DNA of 11,063 nucleotides from Nitrospira sp. Its GTDB lineage: Bacteria; Nitrospirota; Nitrospiria; Nitrospirales; Nitrospiraceae. Numbering within the stretch: position 1 is the first letter of the stretch; every line of letters starts with the position of its first letter. Position numbers and translations under genes: made by a program. The stretch covers positions 1 to 11,063 of the forward strand of contig JANYBU010000178.1 in NCBI GenBank assembly GCA_025360665.1, in the 5' to 3' direction. The notes below the pieces were generated by a model. The model saw only the letters and a list, made by a program, of their open reading frames with translations, ran no database searches and was not told where the DNA came from. Of the stretch, positions 7,210 through 11,063 are shown piece by piece.

Positions 7210-7620
7210 GTGATGAGCCTCACACGTATGACCGGTGCACTCCTGCTCGGATTGCTACTCCCCGTACAGGGCGTGATGGGCGCGACGGTGAAAGACATTC
7301 AGGCGCAAGGCACGGCCATGATGAAGGACGCGGAGGAAATGGTCATGCACGGGGGGATGGGGGATACCAAAGCGATCGTCCATCACTGCGGTGAAGTCAG
7401 CAAGCATGCGGAAGCGATTCTCAGGGCCCTCCCTCCGACCGATCCCCACGGCAAGGAAGCCCTGCCGCATTTGCTGGAGGCGATAAAGCAGTGCCAACGG
7501 GTTGCGGAACTGGGGGACAGGGTGGATCCAGGGGCGAGTTTGAATCCGGCGACCAAAGCCCGTGCGGCAGCGCGGGAAGCCGTGAAACACCTGGCTGTCC
7601 TCAGAGAGAGCGGAGCCTAG
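7210..7620 (+). CDS. Small His-rich exported helical protein, SmbP-like metal-binding candidate
   Basis: The 136-residue product has a signal peptide (about 1-24, ending Val-Met-Gly) and a mature part that reads as a small all-helical bundle. Seven His (47, 58, 59, 66, 80, 87, 127) and two Cys (60, 95) sit largely on one face of the helices, including an H-H-C cluster at 58-60. The composition and pattern (spaced His in Ala/Lys/Glu helices, about 110 mature residues) recall the small metal-binding protein SmbP described from the ammonia oxidiser Nitrosomonas europaea. Family membership is inference. The start is GTG 7210 or, equally likely, ATG 7213, with AAAGGG (7195-7200) upstream. A copper-buffering role would fit the oxidase and cupredoxin upstream. 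It ends 4 nt before the end of the convergent gene, with no terminator between them. Confidence 0.75.
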   Translation: MMSLTRMTGALLLGLLLPVQGVMGATVKDIQAQGTAMMKDAEEMVMHGGMGDTKAIVHHCGEVSKHAEAILRALPPTDPHGKEALPHLLEAIKQCQRVAELGDRVDPGASLNPATKARAAAREAVKHLAVLRESGA

Positions 7621-7624
7621 TACC

Positions 7625-8263
7625 CTATCGAAGTGGAGTCGAAGGCCGGTCGCTGCGCGTTGGCGCAAACGGGCTCACCGCGTCCTGATCCCGCCCCGGT
7701 TGATAGGACTCCAGGAGTTTCGTCACGAGCGGCATTATCGTACCGTTGCTGGAAACCGGGATTTTTATCCGAACCCCCCTGCCTTCGTTCCGTCCCAAGG
7801 ACATAATGTGGATTTCTCGCATCTCGGTATTCGTGTGGCTGCGATAGGTGAAGGTGAGTTGCTTTGCGTCGAATCCCCCGAGTGTCGTGGGGCGATCCGT
7901 CTCCCACTCCACTATGATGTGCTTCTTTTCGTACAGTTCAGTGATAATACGCCGGTGAGCTGTGACGAATTCATCAAGGGTTTGCCGACCATCCGGACTG
8001 CTCCCTTCGATGAAGTTCATGAATCCGGAAAGGGCGACCTGACTATCCTCGGTAGGTGGAGAGAGCGTAATCCCGGTCCCATCCGGCATCGGGTTGCCGA
8101 GACGCCAGTCTGAGGGATACCGCGCCGAGAAACCGAACCGGGTGTTCGTGTAACTCTTCCAGGTGTCTGCATCGGTTGCCTGTGCAGCAAGCCCGAGAGA
8201 ATCCAGAGATCCCAGCCCGTAGCTCATCACGAGTACGATTGAAAACCAACGGATCCACCCCAT
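7625..8263 (-). CDS. Exported PsbP/Mog1-like domain protein, function unknown
   Basis: The 212-residue product has a signal peptide (1-29, ending Ala-Gln-Ala) preceded by a good ribosome binding site (GAAGGGAAG about 10 nt before the start codon). The mature protein opens with a W-x-x-Y-x-N-x-x-F-G-F-x-x-x-Y-P-x-x-W pattern (about 35-53), the usual first hairpin of PsbP/Mog1-type and DUF1795-like folds in small secreted proteins. It ends near 190 with a helix before a Ser/Pro/Arg-rich tail (about 191-212). There are no Cys residues and no catalytic motif. It is convergent with the SmbP-like gene with a 4-nt gap, so the transcripts must overlap. A role in stress or surface physiology is common for such proteins but is only a guess here. 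Confidence 0.8.
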   Translation of the reverse strand: MGWIRWFSIVLVMSYGLGSLDSLGLAAQATDADTWKSYTNTRFGFSARYPSDWRLGNPMPDGTGITLSPPTEDSQVALSGFMNFIEGSSPDGRQTLDEFVTAHRRIITELYEKKHIIVEWETDRPTTLGGFDAKQLTFTYRSHTNTEMREIHIMSLGRNEGRGVRIKIPVSSNGTIMPLVTKLLESYQPGRDQDAVSPFAPTRSDRPSTPLR

Positions 8264-8632
8264 GTCTTTTCTTCCCTTCTCGGTTTCCAGCGTAAACAGT
8301 TATAGAACTATACTGGAACTGCTCAGCTGATTGAAGTACAAGAAGTGCCAATTGCCAGTGAGACAACGCTGTCCAAGAACAACATGACTGGTAGCGGTGA
8401 TAAAGGTAGAGCACTCGACACTTGAGATACGAGTTCTTTCCTCCAGTTATTTGTGGCCCAGTTTTTTGGGTTTTGGGCACCCCCCCCGCTTAGATCTACC
8501 AGTTCGCCCGGAGCAGGTCTTCGTTCTCCTCATAGCGACAGGTGAATGTGCCGTGATGTGCGTGATGAAGCGCCTCGCCGATGTGTCGCCATCAACGATA
8601 CGCGGGAGCTGGATCTCATACTGCTTGGCGGG
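8264..8632. other. Gene-poor intergenic stretch, possible remnants
   Basis: No confident gene is seen. Near the minus-strand gene it holds a short dyad TATAG-AA-CTATA (8301-8312), whose minus-strand reading TATAGT could be a -10 box, but no -35 fits. T-rich and C-rich runs follow (six T at 8462-8467, eight C at 8480-8487), with a weak GCCCA/TGGGC pairing (8456-8460 with 8474-8478). A coding-like minus-strand reading (see findings) covers the right part from 8496. Confidence 0.4.
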
Positions 8633-8812
8633 GTGACTGGGAAGGAAACGGACGGGCATGACTGGGACAATATCCTGACCACGTTAGGTTGGCTGGAGTA
8701 TGACCATCGCCTGGCTCACCTCGCCTACTACCTCGGCATTCTCCTGATGCCGGACTCGTTCGCTTGGGGCGGGCTGCTTCTCCTGAAGCATTATCGCCGG
8801 CTCTCACCGTAA
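8633..8812 (+). CDS. Doubtful small hydrophobic protein or gene remnant
   Basis: The frame is open from upstream and ends in TAA at 8810-8812. Counted from GTG 8633 it gives 59 residues. The second half is hydrophobic (L-A-Y-Y-L-G-I-L-L-M, then W-G-G-L-L-L-L) with a basic end, and codon third positions are GC-rich as in neighbouring genes. Against it: no ribosome binding site, no family match I can name, and a competing coding-like reading on the opposite strand at 8496-8683. It may be the tail of a decayed membrane protein gene. Confidence 0.25.
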   Translation: MTGKETDGHDWDNILTTLGWLEYDHRLAHLAYYLGILLMPDSFAWGGLLLLKHYRRLSP

Positions 8813-8878
8813 CCACGCGCTTCCGCCACTGTATAGATTCTCTTACGATAGGCTTTCACTGGATCGAGAGGTTCCCAC

Positions 8879-9357
8879 ATGCAGAGCCTGCAGGTAGCTC
8901 GTGCTTGTCTCATCGTGGTCGGCATTGTAGCGTTGACCAGTCAGGCGTTCGCAGCCGATTCCACTGCCTCCTTTCGATGTACGTTGGCGTTGAACGGTGT
9001 GGGCGTCAAGGACAACAGCACCGGCATGATCGGGGAACAGGAACCGGATCGGGAGCACGATGTGTGGGGCGCGTCGGTGGTTCGTTGTGCGACGAAAGAG
9101 GTCGGCGGGCAGCAGGGATGGCGCGCACCGTCCGTGGACGAACTCAAAAACTTGATCGATGCCGCTCAACATGATCCAGCCTTGCCGGGAGGCCATCCCC
9201 TCGCCAACATCAAGTCAGAGATTTCTTGGACGCTACGGCCCACCCCACCGACGACATGGTGGCCTGGCAGATCAGTTTTTTCAGCGGCGAGCCGGTGACC
9301 GATCAGAAGTCAGGAACCAGGCGCTTGTGGTGCCTGTTGGGCGAGCCACGCAAGTAG
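8879..9357 (+). pseudogene. DUF1566 (Lcl C-terminal type) exported protein, frameshifted
   Basis: A good ribosome binding site (GAGAGG, 8866-8871) precedes ATG 8879. The product starts with a signal peptide (about 1-25, ending Ala-Phe-Ala). Residues 42-50 (G-V-K-D-N-S-T-G-M), Cys70 and G-W-R-A-P-S-V-D-E-L (80-89) match the order of DUF1566 landmarks (D-N-x-T-G-L, Cys, W-R-L-P-x-x-x-E-L). After Trp117-Thr118 the frame drifts into Pro/Trp/Arg-rich sequence and stops at 9298. A jump of one base near 9231-9232 restores a typical family ending: a short A-T-A-H-P stretch, then D-D-M-V-A-W-Q-I-S-F-F-S-G and R-R-L-W-C-L-L-G, closing with TAG at 9355-9357. The restored protein would have about 159 residues. 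Either one base is missing in the assembly or the gene is inactivated. It converges on the lipoprotein gene with an 18-nt gap. Confidence 0.8.
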
Positions 9358-9375
9358 AAGTCTTTATCATCTGCG

Positions 9376-10077
9376 TCAGCGTCCGCTTCCGGCCCTCGCG
9401 AAATCATCTCGCAGTTTCTCCATCAGCTGGATGAGTGCCTGTCGGCGAGCCGCGGTGACCCCCTCTCGATCCTCGACTCGTGCGGCGGGACCGACTATCT
9501 TCGATAATCCCTGGGCCTCTTCCCCAAACAGCTTAGTTTCTCCACGGACATCCCACAAGGCACCTCGCACGAGACAGAGGGCATCGCTGTGGGTACCGTC
9601 GGCGAAGTATGCTCCGAAGATCGTCCAGTACAACAAGGGGCCCTTGTAGTTGTTGTAACGATCGACGGTCGCCGCACCATCCACGATGAGCAAGCGGTCC
9701 GCGCCGTGCCGCATGGCGGATTCGCGCAACTGTACCAACTGGTTCCCCTTGATCGAAGAGATTTGAATGAAGGAAGCGCCGCTGATGAGGCCGTCACGCT
9801 GCAACCCGTTGGTCCAGGCCAACAGGGACTCCCGATCGGCATCCGTCCACTCGAACTCATGACGAAGGAACCCGGTTGGCATCACAAACAGCCCCAACTT
9901 CGGAGGGCCTTGCCTGGTCGAAGTGTTCGCCGTTGATGTTGGTGGCAGAACACCGACGAAGCGAGCCTCTTCGTCTTGCAGCGTCTGTTGGAGCGAATCC
10001 AGATGCAATCCCTGACTGCTCGCGCAGGCAGTGAGGAAGAGCAAGAGGGCGAGCACCATGTAGGCGAGGGGATTCAT
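9376..10077 (-). CDS. Lipoprotein, resembling the rhombotarget-lipoprotein type
   Basis: The 233-residue product begins with a lipoprotein signal: a hydrophobic stretch then lipobox L-T-A-C, with acylated Cys18. The mature core has a strand L-G-L-F-V-M-P (61-67), a long charged helix (about 78-93), a strand around 102-108 and G-A-D-R-L-L-I-V-D-G (125-134). Next comes L-L-Y-W-T-I-F-G-A-Y-F (148-158), then a final helix (about 206-226). The L-x-Y-W-T-I-x-G-A-Y element followed by an acidic/polar segment and V-R-G-A-L-W-D-V recalls what I remember of rhombotarget lipoproteins. No C-terminal GlyGly-CTERM-type tail is present, so the link is tentative. Its ATG overlaps the TGA of the upstream dehydrogenase gene (ATGA at 10077-10074), implying translational coupling. 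Confidence 0.85.
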   Translation of the reverse strand: MNPLAYMVLALLLFLTACASSQGLHLDSLQQTLQDEEARFVGVLPPTSTANTSTRQGPPKLGLFVMPTGFLRHEFEWTDADRESLLAWTNGLQRDGLISGASFIQISSIKGNQLVQLRESAMRHGADRLLIVDGAATVDRYNNYKGPLLYWTIFGAYFADGTHSDALCLVRGALWDVRGETKLFGEEAQGLSKIVGPAARVEDREGVTAARRQALIQLMEKLRDDFARAGSGR

Positions 10078-10985
10078 ACCGGTGACGCACTCACGTGGAT
10101 TTGTGCGAGTTCTTCAAGCGCCAGCATCAACGCATGGGTTCCACTGCGGCCATGTCCGAGCGTTTGGACGGTCTGGTAGAGCTGGTGCACCAACGTGAGA
10201 CCGGGCAGTACGAGCCCCATACGTTTCGATTCCTCCAGCGCGATGCCCATATCTTTGACGAAGTGCTCGACGAAAAATCCCGGGTCGAAGTTGCGTTGAA
10301 GAATACGTGGAGCGAGATGGTCCAAGGTCCAGCAGGCTGCGGCTCCGCCACGGATGGAGTCCAGCATTCGGTTCAGATCGAGCCCCGCCTTGTAGCCATA
10401 GAGCACACTCTCGCAGACACCGACCATCGTGCCGGCGATCACGATCTGGTTACAGAGTTTCGCCTGTTGCCCAGTGCCGGGCCCTCCCTGATGCACGATC
10501 TTTTTCCCCAATAGCTCGAAGAGCGGCATCACGGCCTGAACGGATTTCGTGTCGCCACCGACCATGATCGAGAGCGCGGCATTCTTGGCTCCGACGTCGC
10601 CGCCAGAGACAGGCGCATCGATGGCCGATAGATCTTTCACTGAGGCAGCCGCTGCAATTTCTCGGCTCAATGAGGGTTGCGTCGTCGTCATGTCGATGAG
10701 GGTCATCCCAGCTCGTGCGCCGGCAAGGATTCCAGTCTCACCGAAATAGACGGTACGGACGTCCTGGGGAAAGCCCACCATCGTGAAGAGAATATCGGAA
10801 TGAGCAGCGACGGCGAGCGAGCTCTCGGCCCATGTCGCGCCAAGATCAAGTAACGGTTGGGCCTTGGCTTTCGTGCGGCTGTGCAGGGTCACGCGATACC
10901 CGGCGGCCAGCACATGGCCACACATCGACGACCCCATCACGCCGGTGCCAATCCAGCCGATTCTCGTATTGGACGGGGTGATCAT
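10074..10985 (-). CDS. NAD(P)-dependent beta-hydroxyacid dehydrogenase (HIBADH family)
   Basis: Cytosolic enzyme of the 3-hydroxyisobutyrate / tartronate-semialdehyde / succinic-semialdehyde reductase family, about the usual length at 303 residues. The N-terminal Rossmann fold shows G-W-I-G-T-G-V-M-G (10-18). The substrate-binding motif is D-A-P-V-S-G-G (123-129). The catalytic Lys lies in G-x-G-Q-Q-A-K176-L-C-N179, and K-D-M-G-I-A-L-E (244-251) marks the all-helical C-terminal domain. The exact substrate cannot be read from these motifs; a glyoxylate or succinic semialdehyde reductase role is as plausible as hydroxyisobutyrate oxidation. The start codon lies 3 nt after the stop of the preceding minus-strand gene, with AGGA 7 nt upstream overlapping that gene's end. 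The gene overlaps the downstream lipoprotein by 4 nt, so all three form one operon. Confidence 0.92.
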   Translation of the reverse strand: MITPSNTRIGWIGTGVMGSSMCGHVLAAGYRVTLHSRTKAKAQPLLDLGATWAESSLAVAAHSDILFTMVGFPQDVRTVYFGETGILAGARAGMTLIDMTTTQPSLSREIAAAASVKDLSAIDAPVSGGDVGAKNAALSIMVGGDTKSVQAVMPLFELLGKKIVHQGGPGTGQQAKLCNQIVIAGTMVGVCESVLYGYKAGLDLNRMLDSIRGGAAACWTLDHLAPRILQRNFDPGFFVEHFVKDMGIALEESKRMGLVLPGLTLVHQLYQTVQTLGHGRSGTHALMLALEELAQIHVSASPV

Positions 10986-10988
10986 TCG

Positions 10989-11063
10989 TTATTCCTGGAG
11001 GGGCGTAATACGGTCGGCGACTGCCTGGATCACGCCTTCTCGTTCTCCTACCACTTTGAGTCC
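10989..11063 (-). CDS. Partial gene entering from the right edge, C-terminal 24 residues
   Basis: On the minus strand the frame is open from the window edge to TAA at 10991-10989. It encodes 24 residues that look like a real C-terminus (V-V-G-E-R-E-G-V-I-Q-A-V, ending P-L-Q-E). Only 3 nt separate its stop from the dehydrogenase start codon, whose ribosome binding site lies at the stop. It is therefore the upstream member of the same operon. The family cannot be identified from so short a piece. Confidence 0.6.
   Translation of the reverse strand, partial: GLKVVGEREGVIQAVADRITPLQE

Noticed and set aside
8336..8352. Possible sigma-54 promoter on the minus strand (TTGGCAC followed by TTCTTGTAC) upstream of the PsbP-like gene
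   Set aside because: The -24 half is good, but the -12 half lacks the required GC at the correct 10-bp spacing.

Overview
The window looks like a chromosomal stretch of a GC-rich Gram-negative bacterium, most plausibly Nitrospirota (Nitrospira-like). The reasons are the high third-position GC, the many Sec-exported metal-binding proteins, the very large multicopper oxidase, and a DUF1566 protein of a type I associate with Nitrospira. This assignment is inference; no rRNA or marker gene is present.

Layout. Bases 1-748 contain no convincing gene but look like a regulatory region: three spaced copies of ATGGGGCG-N4-(CGCCCCAT-like) dyad sites (262-281, 350-369, 441-460), a sigma-54-type -24/-12 element (544-559), and a structured leader (600-708) with competing stems and a U-rich tract. 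Next comes a 1579-residue exported multicopper oxidase (785-5524) built from three two-domain repeats. It carries one complete set of type 1 and trinuclear copper ligands, in the order C-D-A-B. A 13-bp perfect hairpin terminator (5605-5634) separates it from a short same-strand pair: an exported cupredoxin with an amicyanin-like CxxHxxM loop (5660-6448), and an unrecognised exported protein starting 2 nt later (6451-6954). A small His-rich exported protein resembling SmbP-type metal binders follows (7210-7620).

On the minus strand, converging with it, is an exported PsbP/Mog1-like protein (8263-7625). A gene-poor, possibly decayed stretch (8264-8878) separates this from a DUF1566 (Lcl C-terminal type) exported protein that carries an apparent one-base frameshift near 9231 (restored span 8879-9357). 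The right end is a minus-strand operon: a partial gene running in from the right edge (ends 10989), an NAD(P)-dependent beta-hydroxyacid dehydrogenase (10985-10074), and a lipoprotein (10077-9376) overlapping it by ATGA.

Working model (inference): the oxidase, cupredoxin, unknown protein and SmbP-like protein form an extracytoplasmic copper or metal-oxidation module. The oxidase would be made on demand through RpoN and an enhancer-binding activator, possibly with leader attenuation. The oxidase substrate (Mn(II), Fe(II), Cu(I) or organic) cannot be decided from sequence.
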